64,000 nt of DNA from Maribellus sp. CM-23 (GCF_021354595.1 NZ_JADWYJ010000001.1:1775446-1839445), one strand, 5' to 3'; counted from the stretch's first letter, positions 44,065 through 54,567 are shown. Notes: generated by a model not told the origin, from the letters alone. Numbers and translations are program-made.

Positions 44065-47000
44065 ATGACGAAAAGTTTCGACATACTTGTTCATAAACTA
44101 AATACCTTTCAACTTAAGTACTATTCGTACCAGTTAATTAAGGGTTTAGTAGTAAGCGCAGCGGTTTTGATTGTGTTATTCACAGCCTTTTCGCTGATCG
44201 AATATGTTGGTTACCTTTCTTCAGAAGCCAGAAAGATAGTGTTTTACGGGTTTATCGTTTTTTCGGTTTTACTACTTGTTAGTTTTGTTGGGATTCCGTT
44301 GTTACGTCTGGCGCACGTTTTAAAGCCGCTGAATTTAAAATCTACTTCTCAGTTAATTCAGAATCATTTCTCGGGTATTCAGGATAAGTTGTTGAATATT
44401 ATTGAGTTATCAGAATATAAAAGTGAAGATGTTTCAAATGATATTTTATTGGCGAGTATCGATCAAAAGATCAATGAACTAAAGGTTTTTGATTTTAACG
44501 AAGCGGTTAGTTTTAAAAATATACGATTAGTCGCTGTATATCTGTTCATTAGTGCTGTTGTTACTTTAGGTTTGTTGGTTATTAACAAGAATATTTTTAC
44601 TGAATCGACACACAGGATCATCCATTACAACGAGACGTTTGTAAAACCGGCTCCCTTTACCTTTCATTTGCAGAATAAAGAGTTGAAGGCAAAAAAGGGA
44701 GATGCTTTTACTGTCAGGGTAACGGCCGAAGGAAATGAAATTCCACAGATCGCATACATTAATATAGAAGGAAACAACTATTTAATGAAAACGGGAGCAG
44801 AAGGGGAGTATGAATTTGAAATGGCTTCGGTGATCAACCCGGTTCGTTTTTATTTTACTGATTTGAAGTATAAATCGGATACTTATCAACTACAGTTACT
44901 TCCGAAACCTGGTATTAATGGGTTTAAAACCGAGGTAACGCCGCCTGTTTATACATCGTTGAAAAGCCAGGTTTTTTACAATATCGGTGATTTGCAGGTA
45001 CCAAACGGAACGCGGTTAAAATGGCTTTTTAGTGGAATGGACGTGGATTCGTTGTACATTATTTTAGACGATTCGCTTCGGATTAATGCTAAAAAGGATG
45101 ACGAAGGATTTGTGGTTGAAAGAAACTTTTACAAGTCGGCGGCTTATAATGTGTTTATACAGAATAAAGTAACGGAACCTGAGTTGGCTCTTTCGTATTC
45201 AGTAGAAGTGATACCCGATTTGTATCCTGAAATAGATGTGATTCAAATGCAGGATTCAACGCATATCACACGCTTTTTTTACAAAGGACTTATTGGCGAC
45301 GACTACGGGTTTTCTTCTCTTCGTTTTCATTACAATGTTGATAACACCGATTCAAGTATTGTACTACCGGTTGTCAGGAATTTAACAGATCAGGATTTTT
45401 ACTTCAGTTACGATTTTGCTGACCTTCCGGATAAAGAAGGCATTATTTCCTATTATTTTTCGGTTAGCGATAACGATGCTATAAATCGTTATAAAACAAC
45501 TGCCTCTAAAAGTTTTACCTTTCATTTTCCAAATCAGCAGGAATTACAGGCTTTTGACAAGGAGCAGTTTGAAACGCTTGAAAATATGCTGAATAAGAGT
45601 CAGAAGTTGGCCAATGAAATTCAGCAGGATCTTAAGAATTTGCAGTTTAAAAACATGGATACTTCTGTTTCTGACTGGGAGAAATCGCAGATGGTCAACG
45701 ACATTGTTCAAAAACAAAATCAGCTGGAAAAGCTGTATGATCAGGTAAAACAAAGCAACGAGAATCTGAATAATTACCTCAATTCATTTGATAAACCCAA
45801 TACTGATATTCTTGAAAAGCAAAAGCAGATTGAAGAGTTGCTGGATGAAGTTTTTACTGATGAGTTGAAAAAGCTGATGGAAGAATTTAACAAGTTGGCT
45901 GAAGAGTTCGACAGCAAAAAGTTAAATCAGCTGAGTAAGAATATGGACATGTCGTTTGATGATCTTCAAAAACAATTGGACCGGAACCTGGAAATGCTCA
46001 AAAAGATGAAAATTGAGCAAAAATTACAGGATGTAATCGACAAGATTGAAGAGATGGCCGGTGAAGAAGAAAAGATGGCAGAAGAAATACTGGAAGAGAA
46101 AAATTTTGAACAAGCCAAAGAGGCGGTTGATAAACACGGTAAAGAACTGGAAGACCTTCATAACCAGATTAAAGATGCTTTAAACATGAACGAGGAACTC
46201 GAAAAGCCGATGATGTTCGACGAGTTTGAGGAAGATTTTAAAAACGTGGATGAAAGCATCGAAAAAAGCAAGGAAAATCTGGATCAAAAGAATAGAAAGA
46301 AGTCGGGTTCGAGTATGAAGGAGACATCTGAAAAGATGAAAAATATGGCCTTCGGAATGCAGCAAATGCTGGATATGAACAGTCAGGAGCAAAACATGGA
46401 AAATATGCAGAACCTGCGACAGATTCTTAGCAACTTGATTTATATTAGTTTCAACCAGGAAGATATTTTAAACGGACTTTCGGGTGTTGATGCCAAAGAT
46501 CCGCAGTTGGTTCAACTCAACCTCCATCAAAAAAGGATCAAGGATCAGAGCAACATTGTGAAAGATTCACTTTATGCACTGGCGATGCGTACTCCGCAGA
46601 TTACCAGTACTATTAATAATGAGCTTGTTTCGCTGGAGATCAATTTGAACAAGGCATCTTCGGAGATGGAAGAAGCATTGTTTCCACAGGCAAGGGGAAG
46701 TCAGCAGTTTGTCATAACTGCTGCCAATAACCTGGCTTTATTGCTCAACGAAGTATTGGAGCAAATGGAAAAACAGCAGGCCAATGCACAACCCGGCGAT
46801 CAGCAATGTGAAAATCCCGGAGGAATGGGTAGTGGAATGCAGGATTTAAAACAGTCTTCTGAAAGTCTAAAGAAACAGCTGGAAAATATGATTCAGCAAA
46901 TGAAAGAAGGTGGTAGCCAGGGCATGAATCAACAGTTGGGCGAAAGTTTAATGCAGCACGAAATGATGCAGCAAATGATCCGCGAAATGATGAATAACGG

Positions 47001-47349
47001 AAGTGTTGGGAGCGGAGCACGAAACGCATTGCAGCAAATCGATAAAATGTTGGAAGAGAACCGAAAGGAGTTGATGAATAAATCGATAAATGCGCAAACG
47101 ATTAAAAGACAAAATTTAATAACCACTCGTTTACTTGAAGCTGAAAAAGCCGAGATGGAGCGAGAGTTTGAAGAAAAACGTGAATCAGAAAGCGCCGATG
47201 AATTTTATAGTAACCCCGTTAAATTTTTTGAGTATAAAGAAAAAGAAAATTACTCGATAGAATATTTAAACAAGAATTCTCATAAATTGAACAACTTTTA
47301 TAACAGTAAATACAAGCAGTATTTGAATAATATTAAGAGCAACCAGTGA
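44065..47349 (+). CDS. DUF4175-like large membrane protein with coiled coils
   Basis: The 1094-residue protein has three N-terminal transmembrane helices (about 28-48, 57-80, 153-172). A beta-rich extracytoplasmic region (about 190-490) contains KAKKGDAFTVRVTAEG. A long charged coiled coil (about 500-770) follows, then a Gln/Met/Gly-rich low-complexity C-terminus (MGSGMQDLKQSS, MMQQMIREMMNNG). The pattern matches the DUF4175/hypothetical 'ATPase' family of Bacteroidota, of unknown function. The 3' end overlaps the next gene's GTG by 4 bases. Together they open the ybeY-mnmG operon. Confidence 0.8.
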   Translation: MTKSFDILVHKLNTFQLKYYSYQLIKGLVVSAAVLIVLFTAFSLIEYVGYLSSEARKIVFYGFIVFSVLLLVSFVGIPLLRLAHVLKPLNLKSTSQLIQNHFSGIQDKLLNIIELSEYKSEDVSNDILLASIDQKINELKVFDFNEAVSFKNIRLVAVYLFISAVVTLGLLVINKNIFTESTHRIIHYNETFVKPAPFTFHLQNKELKAKKGDAFTVRVTAEGNEIPQIAYINIEGNNYLMKTGAEGEYEFEMASVINPVRFYFTDLKYKSDTYQLQLLPKPGINGFKTEVTPPVYTSLKSQVFYNIGDLQVPNGTRLKWLFSGMDVDSLYIILDDSLRINAKKDDEGFVVERNFYKSAAYNVFIQNKVTEPELALSYSVEVIPDLYPEIDVIQMQDSTHITRFFYKGLIGDDYGFSSLRFHYNVDNTDSSIVLPVVRNLTDQDFYFSYDFADLPDKEGIISYYFSVSDNDAINRYKTTASKSFTFHFPNQQELQAFDKEQFETLENMLNKSQKLANEIQQDLKNLQFKNMDTSVSDWEKSQMVNDIVQKQNQLEKLYDQVKQSNENLNNYLNSFDKPNTDILEKQKQIEELLDEVFTDELKKLMEEFNKLAEEFDSKKLNQLSKNMDMSFDDLQKQLDRNLEMLKKMKIEQKLQDVIDKIEEMAGEEEKMAEEILEEKNFEQAKEAVDKHGKELEDLHNQIKDALNMNEELEKPMMFDEFEEDFKNVDESIEKSKENLDQKNRKKSGSSMKETSEKMKNMAFGMQQMLDMNSQEQNMENMQNLRQILSNLIYISFNQEDILNGLSGVDAKDPQLVQLNLHQKRIKDQSNIVKDSLYALAMRTPQITSTINNELVSLEINLNKASSEMEEALFPQARGSQQFVITAANNLALLLNEVLEQMEKQQANAQPGDQQCENPGGMGSGMQDLKQSSESLKKQLENMIQQMKEGGSQGMNQQLGESLMQHEMMQQMIREMMNNGSVGSGARNALQQIDKMLEENRKELMNKSINAQTIKRQNLITTRLLEAEKAEMEREFEEKRESESADEFYSNPVKFFEYKEKENYSIEYLNKNSHKLNNFYNSKYKQYLNNIKSNQ

Positions 47350-47753
47350 TAGAACCACCTCGCTACATATTGGTGATTAAATCTTCGCAAACCGAGCTTA
47401 AAAGAGTAGAAATCTTCTTAAGGGAAATTTTTACCGTTCATATGTTGCCAGAAAGTTGTTTTAACAAAAGTTTATTGTGTTTGTCGGAAGCCATTGTCAA
47501 TTCAATTGTACATGGAAATAAGAACGTACAGCACAAGGAAATAAAAGTGAAGGTTGATTGTTTAACACACAGTTTGGTTATTAGTGTAACCGATGAAGGC
47601 GAAGGTTTTGATTTTGAAGGAGTTCCTGACCCAACATCAAAAGAAAATATAAAAAAGGAATCAGGGAGAGGTATTCATATTATAAAAACTTTATCCAATT
47701 CCGTTGAGTTCAATAAGAGAGGAAACAGCCTCCAATTTAAAATTCTATGTTAA
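47346..47753 (+). CDS. RsbW-like ATP-binding protein (GHKL serine/threonine kinase family)
   Basis: The 135-residue protein is a minimal GHKL ATPase with the N-box SEAIVNSIVHGNKN, the G1 box VTDEGEGFDF and G2 box ESGRGIHII. It lacks a dimerisation/His domain, so it is like the anti-sigma kinase RsbW rather than a sensor kinase. No anti-anti-sigma factor is adjacent. It starts with GTG in a GTGA overlap with the large membrane protein, a position repeated in other Bacteroidota as I recall. The target is unknown. Confidence 0.82.
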   Translation: MIEPPRYILVIKSSQTELKRVEIFLREIFTVHMLPESCFNKSLLCLSEAIVNSIVHGNKNVQHKEIKVKVDCLTHSLVISVTDEGEGFDFEGVPDPTSKENIKKESGRGIHIIKTLSNSVEFNKRGNSLQFKILC

Positions 47754-48190
47754 TGAATTCAGTCGAATTTTACTTCGAAGACATTGATCCAATTTCAATT
47801 CACGAAAATATTTTAAATTTGCAGCTTAATTCTTTGATTGAAAAAGAGTTAAGGGAAATAGGTGATATTTCAGTTATTTTTTGTTCGGATGAGTATCTGC
47901 TGAAAATGAACAAAGAGTATCTGAATCACGATTATTATACGGATATAATAACCTTCGATTATGTGGAAGGAAACGTTATTTCCGGCGATCTTTTTATCAG
48001 TGTAGACCGGGTGAAGGATAATGCCGTTCAATTCGATTCAACGCTCTTAAAAGAGCTTTACAGGGTCGTTTTTCACGGAACCCTGCATTTAGTTGGATAC
48101 AAGGATAAAACAGAGGAAGAAAAGGTCTTAATGCGAAGCAAAGAAGATTTTTATTTGAGTGAAGTTGATTTTAAGGGGTTGGAAAAATGA
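47747..48190 (+). CDS. ybeY: rRNA maturation endoribonuclease YbeY
   Basis: The 147-residue zinc protein has the UPF0054 motif H110-x3-H114-x5-D120 ([11 protein letters not shown]). Most bacteria have a third His where Asp is found here; Asp is, as I recall, usual in Bacteroidota. YbeY acts in 16S rRNA 3' end maturation and ribosome quality control. Start ATG 47747 overlaps the upstream stop; ATG 47753 is equally possible. Its stop overlaps the mnmG start (ATGA). Confidence 0.92.
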   Translation: MLMNSVEFYFEDIDPISIHENILNLQLNSLIEKELREIGDISVIFCSDEYLLKMNKEYLNHDYYTDIITFDYVEGNVISGDLFISVDRVKDNAVQFDSTLLKELYRVVFHGTLHLVGYKDKTEEEKVLMRSKEDFYLSEVDFKGLEK

Positions 48191-50067
48191 TACCAAAATA
48201 CGATGTTATTGTAGTAGGAGGGGGCCACGCTGGTTGCGAAGCCGCCGCTGCTGCTGCAAATTTAGGTTCTAAAACCTTGCTGATTACCATGGATATGACC
48301 AAGTATGGTCAAATGTCCTGTAATCCTGCCATGGGAGGTATTGCCAAAGGGCAAATAGTGCGCGAGATCGACGCTTTAGGCGGTTATTCTGGTATTATTG
48401 CCGACAAGACAACCATTCAGTTCAGAATGCTGAATCGGTCAAAGGGGCCAGCAATGTGGAGTCCACGTGCCCAAAATGATCGTTTTCGCTTCGTGGAAGA
48501 GTGGCGAAATGTATTGGAAAGCATTGATAATCTGGATCTCTGGCAGGATGCTGTTATAGGTTTACTAATTGATAATAAGAAGGTTACCGGTGTTCGGACA
48601 AAGATTGGTATTGAGTTTCAATCAGAAACCGTAATACTTACCAACGGAACCTTTCTTAATGGCCTAATGCACATTGGTGCTTCAAAAATGCAAGGTGGCA
48701 GGATTGGAGAGTCCGCGTCATACAACATCACTGAACAGCTGTTTGAACACGGTTTTAAAACCGGACGTTTAAAAACAGGGACTCCTGTTCGGATTGATGG
48801 AAGAACTATCGATTTTAGTAAGCTAACAGAGCAAAAGGGTGATGAAGGATATTTTAAATTTTCCTATTTGCCGGAAGCTAAGTCTTCGTTAAAGCAACGG
48901 TCTTGCTGGATCACTTATACAAGTCCTGATGTGCACGACGAACTTGAGAAAGGGTTCGATTTGTCTCCGATGTTCGATGGAACCATCCAGGGTGCTGGTC
49001 CCAGGTATTGCCCCAGTATCGAGTCAAAACTTGTGACCTTTGCAGAGAAGCAACAGCATCAGTTGTTTCTGGAACCGGAAGGGGAAAATACCATCGAGTT
49101 TTATTTAAATGGTTTTTCATCGTCACTTCCCTGGGATGTGCAATTAAATGCTTTGAATAAAGTACCAGGACTTGAAAATGCTAAAATTTTCCGACCTGGT
49201 TATGCTATCGAGTACGACTATTTTGATCCTACTCAGCTTATGCATACTCTTGAAACAAAGTTGGTTAGCAATCTGTATTTTGCTGGTCAGATTAATGGAA
49301 CTACAGGATACGAAGAGGCTGGTGCTCAAGGTATTATATCGGGAATTAATGCTCATTTAAAGGCACAAAACCTTAAAAATGAGTTCATTTTAGGTAGGGA
49401 TGAAGCCTATATAGGCGTTTTGATAGATGATCTTGTTACAAAGGGTGTAGATGAGCCTTATCGAATGTTTACCAGTAGGGCCGAGTATCGTATTTTGTTA
49501 AGACAGGATAATGCAGATATTCGTTTGACGCGACGTTCAAATGAGTTGGGTTTAGCGAGTAATGAACGTGTTAGGTTGTTGGAGGAAAAATATGACTGGA
49601 TAAACCGTATTATAAGTTTTACAAAAGACTTTTCTGTTAAACCAAGGTTTGTTAACGACTTAATGGTAGAGAAAGGTACTTCGGAACTCAAGCAGGGGGT
49701 AAAATTGTATGAAATTATATTAAGGCCTCAGATTTCGATATTTCATTTGGTGGACGTGATTACTCCCTTTAAAGCGTTTCTCAGAGATTTGCCTGAAGAC
49801 AGAAAAAATGAAATTATTGAAGGAGCTGAGATCGCGATTAAATACGAAGGATATATTAATAGAGAGAAACAACTGGCAGAGAAATTCGTCAAATTGGACA
49901 ACATAGTAATTGAAGATAAATTTAATTATCTCGAATTGAAATCTCTTTCAACTGAAGCTCGATTAAAATTAGATAAAATAAAACCAAAGACGATCGGACA
50001 GGCTAAAAGGATCTCAGGAGTGTCTCCTGCTGATATAAACGTACTTTTAGTTATGTTGGGTCGCTAG
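48187..50067 (+). CDS. mnmG: tRNA uridine 5-carboxymethylaminomethyl modification enzyme MnmG
   Basis: The 626-residue FAD protein has the N-terminal dinucleotide fold [14 protein letters not shown], the conserved Cys region [12 protein letters not shown], and the C-terminal helical domain for MnmE and tRNA. With MnmE it makes (c)mnm5U34 in tRNAs. MnmA, which adds the 2-thio group to the same base, is the last gene of this operon. A parS-like sequence begins on the base after its stop codon. Confidence 0.96.
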   Translation: MIPKYDVIVVGGGHAGCEAAAAAANLGSKTLLITMDMTKYGQMSCNPAMGGIAKGQIVREIDALGGYSGIIADKTTIQFRMLNRSKGPAMWSPRAQNDRFRFVEEWRNVLESIDNLDLWQDAVIGLLIDNKKVTGVRTKIGIEFQSETVILTNGTFLNGLMHIGASKMQGGRIGESASYNITEQLFEHGFKTGRLKTGTPVRIDGRTIDFSKLTEQKGDEGYFKFSYLPEAKSSLKQRSCWITYTSPDVHDELEKGFDLSPMFDGTIQGAGPRYCPSIESKLVTFAEKQQHQLFLEPEGENTIEFYLNGFSSSLPWDVQLNALNKVPGLENAKIFRPGYAIEYDYFDPTQLMHTLETKLVSNLYFAGQINGTTGYEEAGAQGIISGINAHLKAQNLKNEFILGRDEAYIGVLIDDLVTKGVDEPYRMFTSRAEYRILLRQDNADIRLTRRSNELGLASNERVRLLEEKYDWINRIISFTKDFSVKPRFVNDLMVEKGTSELKQGVKLYEIILRPQISIFHLVDVITPFKAFLRDLPEDRKNEIIEGAEIAIKYEGYINREKQLAEKFVKLDNIVIEDKFNYLELKSLSTEARLKLDKIKPKTIGQAKRISGVSPADINVLLVMLGR

Positions 50068-50083
50068 CGTTTCACGTGGAACA
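50068..50083. promoter_or_regulatory. parS-like ParB-binding site 1
   Basis: The reverse complement of this 16-mer is TGTTCCACGTGAAACG, which differs from the Bacillus parS TGTTCCACGTGAAACA at the last base only. It fills the gap between mnmG and apt. It is the first of three such sites in 6.2 kb. Confidence 0.7.
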
Positions 50084-50094
50084 AAGTGTTTGAA

Positions 50095-50616
50095 ATGGAC
50101 TTAAAAAAGGAAATAAGAGAGATTGCTGATTATCCTAAAGAGGGGATAAGTTTCAAGGATATTACAACCCTTTTTAAAAATAGGGATGCAGTTAGGTATG
50201 TAACCGAAAGTATTTATCATGGTTTTAAAGACAAGGGAATTACGAAGGTGGTTGGTCTTGAAGCGCGAGGATTTGTTTTTGGCGGAGCAGTGGCGAACCA
50301 GTTAAATGCAGGTTTTGTTCCCATACGCAAGCGGGGTAAATTGCCGTCTGAAATTTTGCAGGAGACATATGAGTTGGAATATGGGAGTGATGTTGTGGAG
50401 ATGCATGCTGACGCCTTGTCTGAAGAGGATGTTGTTTTGATTCACGATGATTTGTTGGCAACAGGAGGAACGGCTGTGGCTGCTCTAAAGTTGGCACAAA
50501 AATGCGGGGTAAAGCAAATTTATTTCAGCTTTATATGCGATCTTGAGTTTATTGATACTCCAAATAAACAGCTGCTCCGGGATTATGAAACACAGGTTTT
50601 GGTAAAGTATAATTAG
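50095..50616 (+). CDS. apt: adenine phosphoribosyltransferase
   Basis: The 173-residue protein has the Apt hood segment YPKEGISFKDITTL and the PRPP motif VVLIHDDLLATGGTAVA, where the usual Val before DD is replaced by His. It converts adenine and PRPP to AMP. ATG 50095 gives the family length; an in-frame GTG at 50086 would add three residues. The adenine deaminase at 3320 offers the competing fate for adenine. The gene abuts uvrC, whose TTG start follows the stop codon directly. Confidence 0.95.
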   Translation: MDLKKEIREIADYPKEGISFKDITTLFKNRDAVRYVTESIYHGFKDKGITKVVGLEARGFVFGGAVANQLNAGFVPIRKRGKLPSEILQETYELEYGSDVVEMHADALSEEDVVLIHDDLLATGGTAVAALKLAQKCGVKQIYFSFICDLEFIDTPNKQLLRDYETQVLVKYN

Positions 50617-52449
50617 TTGTTGAAATACAAAACTTCAAATAGTAACATTGATCGTCTAAAAGAATTGCTTGCAGTTCTGCCGCATCAGCCAGGTATTTAT
50701 CAATTTTTTGATTCTTTCGGAACCATCATTTATATTGGGAAAGCGAAAGATCTTAAAAAGCGCGTATCCTCTTATTTTTCGAAGCAACATGAGCATCGTA
50801 AAACTGCTTTGTTGGTCAGAAATATTATGGATATTAAGCATATGGTGGTAGAAAGCGAGCAGGATGCGCTGTTGTTGGAGAATAATCTGATTAAGAAGTA
50901 TCAACCCAGGTATAATATTCGCTTAAAAGATGATAAAAGCTATCCGTGGATTTGTATTAAAAACGAGCCTTTCCCAAGGGTTTTTAAAACACGCAATTTA
51001 ATTCGTGACGGATCGCGGTATTTTGGTCCATATACTTCCATATATACTGTTCAAACGCTACTTGATCTTTTTAAATCAGAGTATAAATTACGAACCTGTA
51101 ATTATAATTTGAGTAAGGAGAATATTGAGTCGGGCAAGTTTAAAGTTTGCCTGGAATATCATATTGGTAACTGTTTGGGGCCATGCGAAGGTTATATTTC
51201 TGAAGAAAAATACAATGAAGGAATAGGGGATATTGCTGATATTTTGAAGGGAAATGTTTCAGGAGTAATCAAACACTTGGAGCTTTTAATGGCCGATATG
51301 TCTTCTCAACTTAAGTTTGAGGAGGCTGTTAAAATCAAAGAGAAATACGATTCATTAAAGAGGTATCAAAGCCGTTCTACGGTTGTTTCACCTGTTATTA
51401 CCGATGTTGATGTGTTTTCTATTGATGAAAACGAAACGCATGCATTTATTAATTACCTGAAAATTATAAAAGGTGCCATTATTCAGACTTTCACGCTCGA
51501 GATAAAGAAAGGGCTTGAAGAAACCAAAAAGGAGCTTTTAATAGCCGGTATCATTGATATTCGGCAAAAGATATTTAGCAATGCACGCGAAATTTTAGTG
51601 CCTTTTAAGCTTGATCAAATACTCGAAAACGTTGAATTTAAAGTCCCGCAAAGAGGTGATAAAAAGCAGTTATTAGATTTATCGGCAAGAAATGCCAAGT
51701 ATTTCAGGCTTGAAAAAGAGAAGCAAACAGTATTAAAGAACCCGCAAATTCGTACCGATAGAATTTTAAATACCATTAAAAAGGACCTTCAGTTGCAACA
51801 ACTGCCCGAGTTAATCGAGTGTTTTGACAATAGTAATTTGCAGGGAACACATCCTGTAGCTGCTTGTGTTGTATTTAAAAATGCTAAACCGCTGAAGCGC
51901 GAATACCGGCATTTTAATATAAAAACGGTTGAAGGCCCAAATGATTTTGCCTCGATGGAAGAGGTGGTTTTTCGTCGTTATAAGCGGCTATTGGACGAAG
52001 AGAAGCCTTTGCCTCAGCTCATCGTAATTGATGGAGGGAAGGGGCAGTTATCTTCGGCTGTAAGTGCACTTGATCAGCTTAATTTGCGGGGAAAAATTAC
52101 CATTATTGGTATCGCAAAACGACTGGAAGAAATTTATTTTCCAGGAGATTCTGTTCCTGTGTATATCAATAAGAACTCCGAAACATTAAAAATTATTCAG
52201 CAATTACGAGATGAAGCTCACCGTTTCGGAATTACTTTTCACCGCAATAAACGCTCAAAAAGTTTTATTGGATCCGAACTAAATACGATAGAAGGGGTAG
52301 GGGAAAAGACGACTGAAAGGCTTTTGAAGGAGTTTAAATCTGTAAAAAATATTAGGCTACAATCGGAGGATTCGATTGCTAAGGTTATTGGAAAGGCAAA
52401 GGCAAAAGTCATTTTTACCTACTTTAATACTGAAAATGGAAGTAAATAA
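50617..52449 (+). CDS. uvrC: excinuclease ABC subunit C
   Basis: The 610-residue protein has the GIY-YIG nuclease at the N-terminus (about 22-100, PGIYQFFDSFGTIIYIGKAK), a UVR motif (about 210-245), a Cys-containing patch (CLEYHIGNCLGPC), the RNase H-like second nuclease (IDGGKGQLSSA) and C-terminal helix-hairpin-helix. It makes both incisions in nucleotide excision repair with UvrA/B, which are not in the window. Start is TTG, immediately after the apt stop. Confidence 0.95.
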   Translation: MLKYKTSNSNIDRLKELLAVLPHQPGIYQFFDSFGTIIYIGKAKDLKKRVSSYFSKQHEHRKTALLVRNIMDIKHMVVESEQDALLLENNLIKKYQPRYNIRLKDDKSYPWICIKNEPFPRVFKTRNLIRDGSRYFGPYTSIYTVQTLLDLFKSEYKLRTCNYNLSKENIESGKFKVCLEYHIGNCLGPCEGYISEEKYNEGIGDIADILKGNVSGVIKHLELLMADMSSQLKFEEAVKIKEKYDSLKRYQSRSTVVSPVITDVDVFSIDENETHAFINYLKIIKGAIIQTFTLEIKKGLEETKKELLIAGIIDIRQKIFSNAREILVPFKLDQILENVEFKVPQRGDKKQLLDLSARNAKYFRLEKEKQTVLKNPQIRTDRILNTIKKDLQLQQLPELIECFDNSNLQGTHPVAACVVFKNAKPLKREYRHFNIKTVEGPNDFASMEEVVFRRYKRLLDEEKPLPQLIVIDGGKGQLSSAVSALDQLNLRGKITIIGIAKRLEEIYFPGDSVPVYINKNSETLKIIQQLRDEAHRFGITFHRNKRSKSFIGSELNTIEGVGEKTTERLLKEFKSVKNIRLQSEDSIAKVIGKAKAKVIFTYFNTENGSK

Positions 52450-53491
52450 ACGGGTTTTACTTGGAATGAGCGGTGGTATTGACAGCTCTATGGCTGCCGT
52501 AATTCTAAAAGAAAATGGTTATAAAGTTACCGGTATAAGTTTTCAGTTTAGTGGTTCCGATGAAGAATGTGAGCGTAATTTTAGTGATGCAAAAGAGTTA
52601 GCCCGAAAACTCGATATTCCTCATATTATTGTAGATCTCCGGGAAGAGTTTAAGAGTACAATCACACATTATTTTATCAACGAATACCTTCAGGGAAGAA
52701 CTCCTTTTCCGTGTGCTTACTGTAATCCAAAATTGAAATTTCATTACCTGGAAAAGTATGCAAACGATAATAACTGCTATTATATTTCAACCGGTCATTA
52801 TGTAAAAACCGGTTTTTATAATAATAAAAAGTTCTTGTTTGAAGGAGATGATCCAGATAAGGATCAAACATTTTTTCTTTGGGGATTAAAAAGAGAAATA
52901 GTTGACCGTTTATTTTTTCCACTTGGCGAGTGTCAGAAAAGTAAGGTAAGAAAGCAGGCGTTCGAAAAAGGCTTTGTTCGTTTGTCTGAGAAAAAGGATA
53001 GTTTGGGAATCTGTTTTATTGAAGGGAATAACTATAGAAAATTTCTCGAAAAAAACGGAATTCAATCTTGTCCCGGAAACTTTATTTATCATAATGGTGA
53101 TATTTTGGGGCAGCATCAAGGAATAACCAATTATACGATTGGGCAACGCCGTGGCTTGGGCTTAAATCTCAATTTCCCACTTTTTGTGTCCGAAATTCGC
53201 CTAGATAGTAACGAAATTGTGTTGGCAAAATACGAGGATTTATACCGGAATAAGATCTATTTGAGAGACTATTATTTTATTGATAACGAGGTTGTTATCG
53301 ACGGCGTTGAACTTACGGTAAAGGTAAGATACAGGCTTCAGGAAACGCCTTGTAGATTGCGTATTTTAGACGAGGCTAGGGTAGAGGTCGAATTATTAAA
53401 ACCTGAGGCGATGATTTCGCCCGGACAAACGGCTGTTTTTTATGATGGCGACAGATTAGTGGGAGGAGGCTTTATAGAATCATCGGAATAG
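52436..53491 (+). CDS. mnmA: tRNA-specific 2-thiouridylase MnmA
   Basis: The 351-residue PP-loop enzyme has SGGIDSS for ATP, the catalytic cysteine in PFPCAYCNPKLKF and the second in LGICFIEG, plus GHYVKTGF and TIGQRRGLG. It thiolates U34 of tRNA-Lys, Glu and Gln. It begins 14 bases before the uvrC stop, in another frame. With MnmG upstream, the operon encodes two of the activities that build mnm5s2U34. The rsgA gene converges from the right. Confidence 0.93.
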   Translation: MEVNKRVLLGMSGGIDSSMAAVILKENGYKVTGISFQFSGSDEECERNFSDAKELARKLDIPHIIVDLREEFKSTITHYFINEYLQGRTPFPCAYCNPKLKFHYLEKYANDNNCYYISTGHYVKTGFYNNKKFLFEGDDPDKDQTFFLWGLKREIVDRLFFPLGECQKSKVRKQAFEKGFVRLSEKKDSLGICFIEGNNYRKFLEKNGIQSCPGNFIYHNGDILGQHQGITNYTIGQRRGLGLNLNFPLFVSEIRLDSNEIVLAKYEDLYRNKIYLRDYYFIDNEVVIDGVELTVKVRYRLQETPCRLRILDEARVEVELLKPEAMISPGQTAVFYDGDRLVGGGFIESSE

Positions 53492-53507
53492 ATTTTATTT
53501 ATTGATT

Positions 53508-54458
53508 TTAAAAAGCAGGTCGGTATTTTTCGTCTCCTTCCAAAAGACCCAAATAACTGATAAATCTCGACGGAGCAATTTCTCCATTATCAACGGCCGC
53601 TTTTACAGCACAACCCGGTTCGTGTGTATGCGAACAATTGTTGTATTGACAATTTTCAGAGATCTTGAATATTTCAACAAAATAGTGCGAAATTTCCCAC
53701 GGTTCCATCTCCAGCATACCAAAGGCTTTTATACCGGGAGTATCAATGATATAGCCGCCAAAATCAAGCTTAAACAATTGCGAATAGGTAGTGGTATGTT
53801 TACCTGTTTTGTGTAGGTCCGAAATCTCCATCGTTTTAAGATTCAACCCAGGCTGAATTAAATTGATCAAGGTTGACTTTCCTACTCCACTGTGTCCGTT
53901 TACTACATTTGTTTTGTTTTTAAGGGCATTTTTTAATTCTCCCACGCCTGTTCCGTTATCTGCCGATGTTGCCAGGCAGCTGTATCCAATACTTTCATAA
54001 ATCGAAATCAATTCTTGCATCTTTTCGTGTTGCGCGGAGTTGTATCTGTCGGTTTTGTTAAAAACCAACATGACCGGAATACGGTAGGCTTCGGCAGAGG
54101 CCAAATAACGGTCGATAAAAGTAGTTGTGGTAACGGGATAGTCGATTGTAGCAATAAGAACAGCCTGGTCGATATTGGCCGCAATAATGTGCGCTTGTTT
54201 CGAAAGATTTATCGAGCGCCGGATAATGTAGTTTTTTCGCTCCGAAATGGCGCTTATAAGGCCTATTTTTGCCTCTTTCTCGTCGGCGGATACCGATTGC
54301 AGTGAGAAACTCACCCGGTCGCCTACAGCGACAGGATTTGTGTTTTTAATGCCTTTTATACGAAAGCTACCTTTGATCTTGCATTCAAAAGTATTTCCCT
54401 GTTCGTCCTCAACTGTGTACCAGCTTCCCGTAGATTTTATGACCAGTCCTTGTTTCAA
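53508..54458 (-). CDS. rsgA: ribosome small subunit-dependent GTPase A
   Basis: The 316-residue circularly permuted GTPase has an OB-fold N-terminus (GLVIKSTGSWYTVEDEQG), G4 FNKTD before G1 GHSGVGKST and G3 DTPG, and a C-terminal zinc motif of the form C-x4-C-x-H-x5-C (CQYNNCSHTHEPGC). It assists maturation of the 30S subunit. TTG at 54458 is taken as the start, because a perfect -7 promoter (54475-54482) lies between it and the upstream in-frame ATG (54500). Confidence 0.92.
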   Translation of the reverse strand: MKQGLVIKSTGSWYTVEDEQGNTFECKIKGSFRIKGIKNTNPVAVGDRVSFSLQSVSADEKEAKIGLISAISERKNYIIRRSINLSKQAHIIAANIDQAVLIATIDYPVTTTTFIDRYLASAEAYRIPVMLVFNKTDRYNSAQHEKMQELISIYESIGYSCLATSADNGTGVGELKNALKNKTNVVNGHSGVGKSTLINLIQPGLNLKTMEISDLHKTGKHTTTYSQLFKLDFGGYIIDTPGIKAFGMLEMEPWEISHYFVEIFKISENCQYNNCSHTHEPGCAVKAAVDNGEIAPSRFISYLGLLEGDEKYRPAF

Positions 54459-54474
54459 AATATTTCTTTTGCTG

Positions 54475-54482
54475 CAAAGGTA
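54475..54482 (-). promoter_or_regulatory. -7 promoter element of rsgA
   Basis: The octamer reads TACCTTTG on the minus strand, a perfect match, and decides the TTG start of rsgA with a leader of about 10 bases. Confidence 0.6.
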
Positions 54483-54510
54483 GTTGAAATACCAATTCAC
54501 CGAAACTCAA

Positions 54511-54545
54511 ATAAAAAGGGGAATCAAATACGACTCCCCTTTACT
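54511..54545 (-). terminator. Rho-independent terminator of tdh
   Basis: GGGGA (54518-54522) pairs with TCCCC (54535-54539), extended inward by TC/GA with one mismatch. On the minus strand it is followed by TTTTTATTTG. Confidence 0.75.
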
Positions 54546-54548
54546 GTA

Positions 54549-54564
54549 TTTTTCACGTGAAACA
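54549..54564. promoter_or_regulatory. parS-like ParB-binding site 2
   Basis: TTTTTCACGTGAAACA differs from the parS consensus TGTTnCACGTGAAACA only at position 2. It lies between the tdh stop codon and its terminator, so it is in the 3' untranslated part of tdh. Confidence 0.7.
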
Positions 54565-54567
54565 GTA

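Noticed and set aside
53502..53816. 104-residue plus-strand ORF overlapping rsgA
   Set aside because: It is antisense to the conserved zinc-motif and G3 region of rsgA and shows no protein-family features.
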